Below, piece after piece: positions 21,974 to 33,715 of a DNA stretch of 64,000 bases. The notes beneath the pieces are model-generated. The model saw nothing but the letters and a program-made list of their open reading frames with translations. It was not told the DNA's origin and made no database searches. This DNA comes from Macrothele yani (Eukaryota; Arthropoda; Arachnida; Araneae; Macrothelidae): the NCBI GenBank assembly GCA_039090855.1, contig CM076995.1:121408270-121472269 (forward strand), read 5' to 3'. Each line of letters begins with the position of its first letter. Positions within the stretch are counted from its first letter, which is position 1. A program made the position numbers and the translations under genes.

Positions 21974-24118
21974 TGACTGATGTGGAAAGCAATTTGGAGG
22001 AGGATTTCATTGATTACTTGCAAAAAAACTCCCAGCTGTAATGTTACGTTGGAGAAACGGTGCTATTTAAAAAACAAAAGATCTACGCCATACTTGAACA
22101 TTAAGCAAACAAGTAAAGGTAGTACTTGTACTTGAGAGTCTTCGTGGTATGATAGATACAGATGGACTACTGGGTGCAGTAGAAAATAAAAAATGTTTTA
22201 CTACGTTTGCTTACTATTTGGAGAGAAAGACAACGAATGGTGCATTAATGGCATTTCAGACTTGAGCAATTTCATCAAAAAAGCAAATAAACATGCCTCT
22301 TCAAGAGGACATTTGCAACATATGGAATCTCGTTTTGCTTGGAAAAATTCGTATAGAGCATGTTTTATCAGAAGCAGCACGCACTCAAGCCGTGAAACAT
22401 AATCAACAAGTCGCAAATAACAGAGAAGTTCTTAAAAGAATTATCCAGTCAATTATATTCCTTGCAAAACAAGAATTGATATTTCGAGGGTATAAGGAAG
22501 GTGCAGATTCAGTCAACAAAGGAAATTACTTAGAACTTTTAGAGCTGTTGGCTTTGAACGAATCAACCATCCGAGAGCACTTACAGTCATCTTCTTCATT
22601 CAAAGGAGCATCACCTGACATACAGAATGATTTGATTGAAGTTATCACGACTGTATTAAATGAAACCATTTAATCTGAAATGAAAGAAACTCCCTCTGTA
22701 TCTGTACAAGCTGACGAAACACTTGACGTATCTTACAAAAGCCAGATGACGGTGATATTAAGATATTGCGTTGAAGAGAGGATTGAGGAGAGATTTCTTG
22801 GATTTTACGATGTTTCAAAAGACAAAACAGCTGAAGGCTTAGCAGACGTAATTCACAAAGTTTTAAACGACTGGAACGTCACAGAGAAAGTCGTTAGTCA
22901 GACTTATGACGGAGCTTCGGTTATGGCTGGTCGAGCAGGGGGAGTTCAGTACCTAGTTAAATGCACTTTTTATACATTGTTATGCACATCAGTTGAATCT
23001 CGTGCTCTTGCATGGTAAAAAAATATTTAAAAAGTGAAGCTGTTTGTGTGTGCACTGACTGCTTTTCACAGTTTTTTTAGCAAATCATCTAAGCGAACTG
23101 TTCTTCTGACAGAGCAAGGTTTTAAGCTTCCACAAGCAAGCAGTACTCGCTGGAACTTCCACTCAAGGGCAATTCAGACAATTAAAAATCATTTTTCATG
23201 TACTTTACAGGGCCATTTCTGGCATTATCGAGGACGAAAATGCGCAGTGGGACTGTGATTCTATAAAATCTGCCATTGGGTTGAAAAGACATTTGGATAG
23301 TTCGATTTTGGTTTTTCTTCTGTGTGTTTATGACGCCTGCTTTGTTTATATTTAACCCTTGATGAAATTACTTCAGTTAATCTCAGTTAGTACTATTTCA
23401 TGTTATAATGAGATTCGTCAGACCATTCAGCAGTTAAAAAATATTAGAAAGAATGACGATTTCATTGATAATTGCGTTAAAAAAAGTAAGGAGTTTAATG
23501 AGAACTTGCAGTTTGGGGAAAGCGAGAAAATGAGTGTGACTCATGTGTGCTACGAAATACTTGATTCTCAAATTGTTCAAATGAAGGAGAGATTTAAAGA
23601 TTTTGTTAAATTGCAGTTCACAGAACTCGAGAATGAACAGAAGTTCACGGAATATCGAAAACTGTTTCCGGTTGTGGCTCTGAATAACTTGTTTGAAAAT
23701 CACGACTTTTTTACGAAAGATAAACTGCAAAATGAGCTAGTCAATATCTACGAAGATGACAAGAAAGCTTCGCAACCTACAGATTTGTTTAAGTATTTAG
23801 TAGCAAATGGTTTGGACGGTATTTACGAAGAGGTAACAAACTACTTCGTCTAATTCTCACATTACCAGCAACAACTGCAAGTAGTGAGAGAAACATGAGT
23901 ACTTTAAAACGCGTTAAAACTTTCCTTAGAAACGCTATGACAAGTGACCGTCTAAGTCACTTCAGCTCATTAGCTTTTGAAAATTCTTTACTTCGAGAGC
24001 TTTCAAGTGATCCTGTGTTTCTTGATAGGTGTATTGACGTGCTTTCTGAAAAGAAAAAAACGAAGAATAGAGCTGATGTACAAAGTTGTTTAAGGAAACA
24101 CGGTACTCACAAAAATGG
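21974..24118 (+). pseudogene. hAT-2 transposase (ZMYM1-like), degraded
   Basis: Traces run from an ATG at 21974 (MTDVESNLEEDFIDYL, then a stop) through four main blocks. 22293-22673 is a DUF4371-type helical region. 22680-23018 contains SVQADETLDVSYKSQ (catalytic aspartate area) and YDGASVMAGRAGGVQ. 23034-23258 contains the ASSTRWNFHSRA motif. 23359-24118 is the C-terminus ending in the hAT dimerisation signature LPATTASSERNMSTLKRVK. Stops or frameshifts separate all blocks. Gypsy element A inserted about 75 bases after the dimerisation region. Confidence 0.87.
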
Positions 24119-24191
24119 TAGGAACATTGATTTTTTTTCTTTCATTTTCTCAAATTATAATGCTAGTAGCTTTTGTATGTATACAGTATAT

Positions 24192-24631
24192 TGTGACGTA
24201 TATTCTAAATTAACTTTGATTTTTAGTTTCTTTACCTATGTAAATCTTCAGTTTGTTCTCAGTTATACTTCACACTTAACGTGATATATTTTCCCTCAAA
24301 CGAATACTGTTGGCAACACAATTGAGGTAGAATGAATGTGACGTATGCCTGTTATGAGATGAGAACGAGAGATTTAAACTACCATACAACAGTTGCTTGT
24401 GGTAAAATGTGGAGGAGTGTGGTGGTGGTGGAATGTTGATTTGTGTTATGTGATTCCTATACTATCCTGAAGTGCTATAAACTATGCTGGAGAAATAAAA
24501 CCAATTTCCGTAAGTTTGACTTCTGTTTTAAATGTTTCGTCTGGCCGTTAAGGTTTAATTTAGGAACTGTTTCATCGTATGGTTATGTTTTTTAAAATAA
24601 CGTATCAGTACGAAAAGACATTTACGTTATA
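24192..24631 (+). repeat. Gypsy A 5' LTR
   Basis: 440 bp, TGTGACGTATATTC to TTTACGTTATA. It has an AATAAA-type signal near 24497. Compared with the 3' LTR it differs at scattered positions (roughly 5-6% by eye). Confidence 0.93.
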
Positions 24632-24632
24632 T

Positions 24633-24644
24633 TGGCGCCCGAAC
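24633..24644 (+). promoter_or_regulatory. Gypsy A primer binding site
   Basis: TGGCGCCCGAAC, one base after the LTR. It matches the 3' end complement of lysine-type tRNA primers. Confidence 0.85.
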
Positions 24645-24680
24645 TATAGCCGAACAGACTCATAGTAGAAGTCACGGAAA

Positions 24681-25866
24681 ATGGCAAATCTCGCGGATCC
24701 TATCGGTCTCTTCTATGACTGTTATAGACATGATCATGAGGCTCATAATTCTACAACAGAGAATCTACGCACTCGGCATTATAGAGTACCAAATAATTCT
24801 CCTACTGCTCTGTACGAGGCCTGCGGTTCAGATCTACCAGACAGTGAATACGCGAGGTACGAAACTTATGTACCGCGTACTTCAACTGCAGTACCTCAAC
24901 AGCAATTTACCCCACCACCCCCCGTGAGAAGGAGCAAAATCCTTGCTCATTACGTACCCCATGCGGGTTCCATTGTATTCAGGGGAACAGGCGGATCGCT
25001 TAGGTTTCTGGAGGATCTCGACGATCATTTTGATTTGTATAATGTTCCTGAAGATTGTCAAATACTTATTACGGGTACATGTTTGCAAGACACTGCCAAG
25101 GTCTGGTACAGACAGTGGCGTTGAATGAGAGGGTTCATATCAGCAATTTCGAGCTGAAAATTTGGATGTTTTTCCTTTGGCACCAATAAGGCCGGCCTTG
25201 CCCAACAACTGTTTTCCAGGCGACAGCGAGCGTCAGTTAGTCCAGTCTCGTTCGCTCTGGAAACAGTTCGACGTTATAAATTATGGGATCCCGCTGCAGT
25301 TGAGTCTGGCATTTGTGATACTTTGCTACAGCAGCTGGATCCTTTCCTGCAGGATTTTTTTGGAAGTTCGATGTCCTGTCTCCATTCACGAGTGCCTGAA
25401 ACTCATTACAGTTTTTGAAGAACGACACAGCAAAGGGCAATCTTCACAGGTCCAAGAGTACCGCCAACTTACGCAGTACTACGAACCTCTTCAAACTAAT
25501 AGGTATGAGCAGCCAAAACAGAACTTTCGTCAAGGACAATTTTTCAATCAGCCTAGGCAGGCTGCTTATCAGTCAAGGGTGGAGAACGCCTATCAGCAGT
25601 CAAGATACGTGCCGCCGCATCGTTGGGCACCAGAGGTGCGACATCCTGACTATTATGGGAACCAGGATAACAACCAAGTTTCTCGTCCCCGGGATAATTA
25701 CTACCCGGTTGACAAGACATCTGCAAAGCACCGTGCTGGGGGTTAAGGCAGTCCTAATGATATTAATGCTGCCTCTCCTGCACGTTACTACAACTCAGCA
25801 TGTTCTGGTGTTTCGGCAAATTTGCAAAATCAATCAAGACATACTAATCAGTTTAAAGACAATTTA
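24681..25866 (+). pseudogene. Gypsy A gag, broken
   Basis: Starts at ATG 24681. The conserved capsid-like block (VFRGTGGSLRFLEDLDDHFD to KVWYRQWR, about 24970-25122) is the retrotransposon gag domain and is shared with element B. A frameshift after 25122 is followed by the second half at 25162-25746, rich in Q, Y and R. No CCHC zinc knuckle is visible, as in element B. Stops and frame changes make it non-functional. Confidence 0.8.
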
Positions 25867-25955
25867 AACTTCCACAGGAAGTAGGTGGGTCGAGTCTATC
25901 TCCTCGTATTTCTGAAGACCTCAAATCTCTTTTTTTAACCATTCAAGCTCCGCAG

Positions 25956-28312
25956 TTGCCTGATATTCTTGTCGCCTTGGGTAAGGTGCTGGTGTCGACT
26001 AAAATTGATTCTGGATTTGACATTTCTGCTTTAAACTTTGATTTCTGTGCTGCTAACTTTCCAAATGCTTTTGTCGAGCCCTCCCAACAATGTCTGCGAG
26101 GTGCCGACAATAATGTCTTATCAATCTCTGGTTTAGTTCATTTACCTGTCAAGATTGGTAAAGTTCAAGTTTCATACACTTTCTTTTTGATCCAAGGGTT
26201 ACCCGTTGATTGCCTTCTGGGGGTGGATTTCATTAAAATGTTTAAGCTTACACTTAATTTCGAGCATGGGCTAATCTTAATGCCTGAGGTTAGTCCTCCC
26301 ACACCAGAAGATCCTATTGATTTTTCTGAAGGTTTTGCGAGTGACAGATTATTGCCTGAGCACAAGAGCCAACTTGGTCAGGTTTTAAACAGCAGACCAG
26401 GATTATTTTCTGACAAACCAGGGTTTACACAGGTGGTGTATCACACCATTAATGCGGAAGGGGCTAATCCCATTGCAAGTAAGTTTTATCCATGTCCGAA
26501 TAAGAAAAAAGCTGAGTTCCAAAAACAAATTCAGGACATGCTCTATTCGGGAATTATTAAGCAATCACTTAGTCCTTGGGCAGCACCTGCTTTTCTTGTT
26601 CCAAAAAACAATTTGGAGAGTATTGTTTTGTGATAGACTATCGTAAACTGAATGCGGTGACTAAAGCTATCAATTACACGTTGCCTATAATTAGCGATAT
26701 TCTCCAGGATTTATCGTCAACAAACTGTCTGTCAACTTTGTATTTAGCTAGCGGCTATTGGCAGGTTGCTGTCCATCCAAATTCTATAGAAAAAACTGGA
26801 TTCATTACCCCGTTTGGAGCATATGAGTTCCTGCAAATGCCCTTTGGATTGGCATATGCTCCAGCAAACTTCCAGTGCCTAATGGACTCAGTCTTACGTC
26901 CTGTGCTCGGACCTAATGTCAATGTCTATCTGGATGATATAATTGTCTCTTCTAAGACTTTTGAGGAGCATCTGTCTCTGTTGGACCAAGTCTTCGAACT
27001 GCTACATAATGCGGGTTGGACATTAAAGCCTGCCAAATGTCAAATTGGACGGGACGAACTAGTATATCTGGGATTAAAAATTACCCCTAATGGTCTTCTA
27101 ACTGACGACTCAAAGGTCAAGCCAATTTCTGACTTTCCTAGGCCTAAGTCAGCAAAAAAGTTATCTCGATTCTTAGGCATGACCGGGTGGTATCAACAGT
27201 TCTTTCCGGGGTACGCTACTCTATTCGAACCTTTATTTGCATTAAAACGAAAGTATAGACACTTTGTTTGGTCCACGGAGGCAGAAACTCCTTTTAATGC
27301 TTTTAAACATGCCTTGGTTTCACCACCTTTCCTAACCATGCAGAAATGCTCAATATTCATACTAATGCATCAGGTGTTGGTCTAGGTGCTGTTTTATATC
27401 AACAAGGGCATCCTATTGCATATGCCTCTGGAACTCTTAACAAAGCAGAACGTAATTACTCTGCTACTGAGCGAGAATGTTTAGCTATGTATTTTGTTTG
27501 CAGTTACCAAATTTAAATTCTACTTCAATCACTTAACTGTCAGTGTCATTACGGATCATTCGGCATTACAATATTTAACCACTGCTAAGAGTCTGCCTCG
27601 AAGATTATTAAAATGAACACTTCAGGAATTTAATGTCCGAATTCAGTATCGCCCTGGTAAGTCAAATCAACTGACTGACGTACTGTCTCGCTGTCCGGTC
27701 AGTTCTGGTGGACAGACGGATACTGAACTTCCTCCCTATTTCTAATCTCAGAAATCACTTCAAGGGAGCAGATAAGTTCTGAGCTGCCGAATGATCCCGA
27801 TTTTGGGGAAATCTATAATTTCTTACTCGCTGGTTCTTCTGCTCCTAGTGAACCTTCTTTAGCGGGACGTAGTCAAAAATATGAAATCATCGATGGTATT
27901 TTGTATTATAAAAATTGTGAATTCGAGAGCTGAGTACCGCCCTGCGATACCTCAGTCTCTACGCATGACCTTATTACATGAGTTTCATAATATTCCTCTT
28001 GCCGGCCACTTAGGCATACGAAAAACTCGTACTAAGCTTCGAGACGTAGCCTACTGGCCGGGCATGTACTTTAGTATATTCGCATACATTCTCTCTTGTG
28101 AGTACTGTCAGAAGTACAATTATGATAATAAACGACCGGCCGGTCCCCTTATTTGTAGTTAAAATAATTATGTGTTTGAAACCATATCTATAGATTTATT
28201 GGGCCCTTATCCATTATCAACTAAAACTAAGTGTCGTTATATTTTAGTTGTTACAGGTAACTTTTCTAAATGGGTGGAAGCATTCCCCATTAAAGCAGCT
28301 ACTGCTGATGTA
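25956..28312 (+). pseudogene. Gypsy A pol: protease, RT, RNase H, integrase N-half
   Basis: The aspartic protease region (DSGFDISALN at about 26010) is followed by reverse transcriptase across a frame change near 26600 (catalytic YLDD at about 26927-26938). RNase H spans about 27345-27690 in shifted frames (ATERECLAM block near 27465). The integrase HHCC zinc finger (H..H in HEFHNIPLAGH, then CEYCQKYN, 27970-28125) comes next, and the first catalytic aspartate lies in SIDLLGPYP near 28190. The frame is cut at 28312 by the Tc1 insertion. Several stops and frameshifts occur. Confidence 0.85.
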
Positions 28313-28511
28313 CACTGGTGTGCAAAAATTAAGGACGAAGAGGAGAAATTAGCATAACAGCGGAACGAGCAGGCAGAACGGACCGAAAGACCACTCAGGA
28401 GATAGACTAGGGTCCGGTACGGTAGGGCATGCGCATATATACAGCCTGACATAGGGAGGGGGGGGTGTCGGAAGGGTATAAAGCACACGAGTGGTGTACG
28501 CTCAGCAATTC

Positions 28512-28828
28512 TGGGGCCGCGGGTGGCCTAGTGGGCAATGTTCGTGACTGCCACGGAAAGGACCTCAGTTCGATCCCAGGTAGGTGCGAACGCTCGATCC
28601 ACTAAATATCCGCCGTGCGTCGGATGGGCACGTTAAACCATCGGGCCCCGGGTACTGACCCCCGGTAATAAATAAGGGCGTCTTCCTCCCCTTTCTACTT
28701 CGCTTCCGTGTCACTTTACTATCGGGCACTCTAGCCCAAATCTCCTAGCTTCCTGTTTCTAAGGGTTGTTGAAGACCTGGGGTCAGACACTCCCTTCCTA
28801 AAATCCTCTACATATGATCATCATCCTA
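28512..28828 (+). mobile_element. SINE family 2 copy inside the Tc1 element
   Basis: The tRNA-derived head has A box GGTGGCCTAGTGGGC near 28521 and B box AGTTCGATCCCAG near 28567. The central part has GGGCACGTTAAACCATCGGG near 28625. A 12-bp duplication GCTCAGCAATTC flanks it (28500-28511 and 28829-28840). A pyrimidine-rich 3' half ends in ATCATCATC. Confidence 0.9.
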
Positions 28829-28903
28829 GCTCAGCAATTCGGTGAAATCTATTGCACGGTGTACCTCGGTTTGAACGACGTCAAGTTGCTGCCACCGTGT
28901 GAT

Positions 28904-30030
28904 ATGGCCAACAGGCAATCCAGTAGGCGACATCTGGATGACTTTATCCGAGGTCCCGTCATTGGGAAGTTGGAAGAAGGTCGAAGTGTGACTAGTGTGG
29001 CCGAGGAGTTCGAGATCGCTCACAGCATCGTTTCACGAGCTTGGAGAGCATTTCAAACGACATGAACAGCTGTCCGAGAGTTTAGCAGTGGTCGTCCACG
29101 AGCAACCACGGCGGCGAACGACCGGTATATGTCCTACAGGCGAGAAGAGACAGACGGCAGACAGCGGGATAAATCGCAAGGCACATGCAACAGACAACTG
29201 GACGTCCGTTATCACGTTTTACCTTGGCCAGGAGACTGCACAAAGGTGGTTTATTTGCACGACGAACAGTACGGTGTGTGCCATTAACGGCTGCTCATCG
29301 CAGACAGCGGTTTCTGTGATGCCAGGAACACAAGAACTGCACACATCAGCAATGAGGTTGAGTTCTCTTAACGGATGAGAACCGATTTAGTTTGACGAGC
29401 GATTCTGGAGGTATACACATCTGGAGAGAGCCGGGAACACGTAATCTGACCTCCAACATCATCGAAAGGAACCGGTTCGGAGGTGGCGTAGTTCACATTT
29501 GGGGCGGTATCATGCTTGGTAGCCGTACTGACCTCCACATCTTCCAAGGAGGTTCAGTCACTGGTGTCCTCTATTGTACCGAGGTTCTCCTGCCTCACGT
29601 GCGTCTGTTTAGAGGTGCTGTGGGTCCTGAGTTCCTCTTCATGGACGACAACGCTACACCTCATCGTACAGTGGCTGTCGCAGAGCTGTTGGAGAGTGAA
29701 GAAATTCAACGCATGGATTGTGCCGCAAGGTCCACGGACCTAAATCCAATCGAACACGTGTGGGACCTTCTCGGGAGACGCTTGGCAGCCCGACACCAGC
29801 CGCCAGCAACGATTTCGCAGCTGCGATTGGCGCTACAAGAGGAATGGGCAGCGATGCCTCAACATCTTCTTGACAACTTCGTCCTCAGCATGGACAGACG
29901 TTGTAAATCCTGCAACGCAGTCAGAGGTGATCATATCCCTTACTATAGACTGGATTTTTCTTGTCAGCCGCCTGTCACATGGACGTTTCTGTCTTTTGTC
30001 CAGTTGTTTTCGACGCTGCCTTTTGAATAA
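28904..30030 (+). pseudogene. Tc1-like transposase, broken
   Basis: Starts MANRQSSRRHLDDFIRG at 28904. The N-terminal helix-turn-helix (SVTSVAEEFEIAHSIVSRAW) ends in a frameshift near 29062. The HTH/linker region continues in other frames to about 29375. The DDE domain is 29370-29945: the first D in LTDENRF (near 29368), second D in FMDDNATPH (29640-29665), and E in DLNPIEHVWD (29742-29770), giving a DD34E-type triad. At least two frame changes. Confidence 0.85.
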
Positions 30031-30194
30031 AGTGCCTTTGTATCCTTTGGATTCCTTGTTTGGATGGTTTTGCTCACTTGTCCCGTATTCTTACATCTTG
30101 GGGATCTTATGGTATGATTTGAGTCGATGTGGAGCACTTCTGCATGACGTTACATTCGAAAAATCGTCTCGTCCTTAATTTTTGCACGCCAGTG

Positions 30195-31154
30195 TAATAT
30201 GTGATACTCTAATACATAATATTTTTACTCGTTTTGGCTGTCCCCGTACTGTAGTTTCGGACCACGGGGTTCAGTTCATTTCGGAGTTATTCGAGCGGAT
30301 GAGTGCGAGGCTTCAAATAAAGCATAAATTTATCAGTCCATATCATCCTCAAGACAATCCGGCTGAGCGTGTTAATCGAACCTTACCAAATATGATCTCA
30401 ACTTTCATTGGCAATAATCATGAGCGTTGGGACGAACATGTTGAAATATTTTGCTTCGCCCTTCGATCATCATTTCATGAATCAACGCGGCTTACGCCCG
30501 CTGAACTTTTTCTAGGGTGCGAAATCCGCACCCTTTTTGAGAATTTAACTGGCATTATCGATGAAATTAACCAAAGACCAACACCTGAATTTGTAAAACA
30601 ACTTGCTTAAAAGGCACGGGCTGCTATCAGTCGAGCTCAGTTAAGCCAAGCTAGGCACTATAATGCGAAAAGGAGAGAACCAGATCTCGCAGTTGGGGAT
30701 CTGGTATTGTTAGAAACTCATTTTCAATACTCCGTTGCACATACGTTCGTAAAAAAATGTGCACCCTTATATGAAGGCCCCTTTGAATTGGTGGAATTGT
30801 ACAATAATAATGTCGCATTAAAGAAGCCAGATAGCTCCCTACATTCTGCCCATGTGCAGCAATGTAGGAAATGGGTTATTAGAAATAATGATGCAATTAT
30901 TGACCCTAAATCTCGTAGAAATCTTCAGGAAGAGGGTGGGACATCTTCACAAGTATGTACAGTTGATGATGAAATTATTGACCCCACCCTTGTCCTGTCC
31001 GATTCTCTACCTTCGTCTGAGCGAGTCTTTGCTTCCACTTTTCACGATTCTCATTCTGACATTATCCCATTCAGTCGGAGTGCTGCAATTATTTCGATTC
31101 CTCTGTCTCCTGCCGTCACAAAAGACGAGAGTTCATCTTCCAGTACTTCCAGTT
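30195..31154 (+). pseudogene. Gypsy A integrase C-half and C-terminal extension
   Basis: This resumes the integrase after the Tc1 insertion. The second catalytic aspartate is in VVSDHGVQF near 30258, and the glutamate in NPAERVNRT near 30357. A stop at 30608-30610 follows, and the GPFELVELYNNNVALKKP strand (GPY/F-type module) lies at about 30776. A Ser/Pro-rich extension is cut at 31154 by element B and resumes at 38698. Confidence 0.82.
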
Positions 31155-31867
31155 TGTAACGTATACTCTAGATTCAGTTTCTTTTTGATTTTACTATCTC
31201 TTGTTATTTTATTTTCCTATGCAAATTATCTTCTCACTTAACGAGATGTTGTTTCTCCCGCTGAATTATATGTGGCAACGACTGTAAGTCATGACGTGGT
31301 GGTATGCAGTATATATAGGCGCGCTCAACTATACCAAGGGAGCTTCGTTTTATGTGATAGGTTCTTCCTGATTATTGATATGCGATTTACCTACTTTTCT
31401 ACGATATTACGATAGTACGAAAGTTCGGGCTATCAGTACTTGTGTTTTTTTGGAGTGTGTATTTGAGTAATACCAGGAGCTCCCCAATAAAAGGTTAAAA
31501 GTGAGTACGTTTTCTTAGTTCATTTTATTGTCAGACCTCTGTCTGGCCGTTAAGTCTATTTCATTGAGTGTTTACGTTAAGTTCAGGGTATATTGTGTTT
31601 ACCGCTCTAATAAGGAGCCTTCAAGGTACTAATGTACTAAAACCGAAGTTATATTACTGATATTCAAGATAATGAGGAACGCTGAGTAAAAAATAAATTC
31701 CATATTCTTGGAATTTATTGCACGTGCGTGTCTTACCTAATCAAACTCTAGCACTTTGAAGATTAAGCACACTTTAGCTACGTCAAGTAACCTTTCAATA
31801 ACCCTAACGTGACTTAACGTAAGCTTTCCTGCACTACACGTCCAGCCGGAGAATTTTATTCATTATA
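31155..31867 (+). repeat. Gypsy B 5' LTR
   Basis: TGTAACGTATACTC to TTCATTATA. It contains a TATA box (GTATATATAGGCGCG near 31309) and AATAAA near 31487. Confidence 0.93.
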
Positions 31868-31869
31868 AT

Positions 31870-31881
31870 TGGCGCCCGAAC
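31870..31881 (+). promoter_or_regulatory. Gypsy B primer binding site
   Basis: TGGCGCCCGAAC two bases after the LTR, the same lysine-type site as element A and the TRIM. Confidence 0.87.
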
Positions 31882-31916
31882 ATTTCTTGAACACGAGGTA
31901 TTGACACTTATTGACT

Positions 31917-33078
31917 ATGTCTTCATTACCTGAGAAAACTTTACTATTTCAACCTGAATCAAGTTTCGGTAGAGGTAGGGTTATTTTCGACAATTTGCAG
32001 GAAGCCTGTGGGTCTAACTTTGATGTCAATGATTTGCAAGTACCCAGGCATTCCTCACAATTTCGTCATTCACCAGCTTCATATCACTCTGAGTCGCGGG
32101 TCGTACCTGAGGTATTTCAATCCTCTCACAGAGGCAAAATGCTTGCACATTTCGTGCCGCATGAGGGAGCAATTACTTTCAATGGTTTGGAGGGGTCCTT
32201 GAAATTTCTCGAGGATTTGGAGGATCATTTCGACTTATACAATATTCCTCAAGATTGCAAAGTGCAAATAGCAGGCACTTGCTTGAAAGATGCCGTTAAG
32301 ACCTGGTATCGGCAGTGGAGAGTATCGAACCAGGATTCTCGTTATAAGAATTTCCGAGCGGAATTTTTAGGTCTTTCCTTTCGGCCTCAGTCGAGCTGGC
32401 CTTGCACAACAACTTTTTTCTCGTAAGCAAGGACCCAACGATAGCCCTGTTGCGTTTGCTTTAGAAACAACACGCTTGTATAAATTATGGGATCCACATG
32501 CCAGTCATATCGACATGTTGGACACTCTATTGCAACAGCTCGATCCATTTCTACAGGATTTTATTGAGGTCCGACACCCTGCTACAATACATGAATGCCT
32601 TCGCCTCATACGAACGTATGATGAGCTACACGGCAAACATGGACCAACTAAACATGCTCGGGAACCTCGGGAGGCTTATCACGAAAATCCTCAGCAGCAT
32701 AATAGGCCTAATGACTTTCAACACGAGCGTACACAGGTGCAAGTCCAAGCATCATACGTACCACCGCATAGAAGAGTGGTACACCAACCGCTAGTTTCTA
32801 AACAATTTTCTGGGTACAGTACAAATGCACAGTATACTCGACCCCGTTCCAATCCGCAGAATTCGGAACATTTTTATGCTAAGGGCAATAATGATTTTTC
32901 TGCCCGTGCTGAGGGAAGAAATAATAGAAATGGAAATTTCAACAGAAATGCAGAGTTCCCACAGCAGTTTTCACGAAGTTTTTCTAAGCGTGAAAACTTT
33001 ACCGATACCAGGCAGGGCCGAGGTTTCAGACCGCATGAAAATACAACCAGGAATCCTTTAAACTTCCAAAGGAAGTAG
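31917..33078 (+). pseudogene. Gypsy B gag, one frameshift
   Basis: Start ATG 31917. The gag capsid-like domain spans about residues 75-150 (MLAHFVPHEGAITFNG to KTWYRQWR). One frameshift near 32390-32430 leads into the second half (32476-33078), which is rich in R, Q, N and F without a CCHC knuckle. Otherwise intact to 33078. Confidence 0.85.
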
Positions 33079-33134
33079 ACCAAGGGTCGGCACTGCTTCC
33101 TGATATCAAGAATTCTGACCCTATAATAGTATTA

Positions 33135-33715
33135 TTGACTGACCAAACTCCTCAGTTGCCTGATGTGTTATTGACAATTGAAGATATTATTGTCGAGACA
33201 AAGTTCGACAGTGGTTCTGAAATATCAGCCCTAAATACGAAGTTTTGCACTGAAAGTTTTCCTGCAATACACGTCCAGCCTGCGATGCAGTATTTGCGAG
33301 GTGCAAATAACGAAATATTCAGTATCTCAGGAACTGTAACATTATCTCTAGGGCTGGGAAAGGCTCGTTTTACGCATTCTTTCCTGCTCATAGACGACCT
33401 ACCTGTTAAATGTCTAATGGGCATAGATTTTATCAATACTTTTAAAATTACCATGAATTTCGAACAACATGTTGTTTCCTTTCCGGAACCTGTCGAAGTG
33501 ATTCCTAAAGATCCTATAGACAAAACGAATTTGTTACTGAGTAAACAACTGAATGAGAGGCAACGAAATTAGCTTTCTCAACTTTTGAATGAAAGACCTG
33601 GTTTATTTTCCGACCAACCTGGTTTCACACAGGTGGTTTATCACATCATTGACACTGATGGTTCGAAACCGATAGCGACGAAACCTTACCCTTGTGCTCC
33701 CCATAAAAAAATGAA
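33135..33715 (+). pseudogene. Gypsy B protease region
   Basis: Retroviral-type aspartic protease: TKFDSGSEISALN (33198-33236) carries a D-S-G active-site triad, with a partner strand at DDLPVKCLMGIDFI near 33391-33432. A TAG at 33570-33572 interrupts it, and a second frame change near 33708 precedes the reverse transcriptase frame. Confidence 0.82.

Larger units (their letters stand above)
28313..30194 (+). mobile_element. Tc1-like transposon inside gypsy A integrase
   Basis: Inverted ends CACTGGTGTGCAAAAATT (28313) and, inward from 30194, CACTGGCGTGCAAAAATT; about 26 bp agree apart from one base. The TA target duplication is at 28311-28312 and 30195-30196. The insertion splits the integrase between its first and second catalytic residues. 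Its own 5' region contains a SINE. Confidence 0.95.
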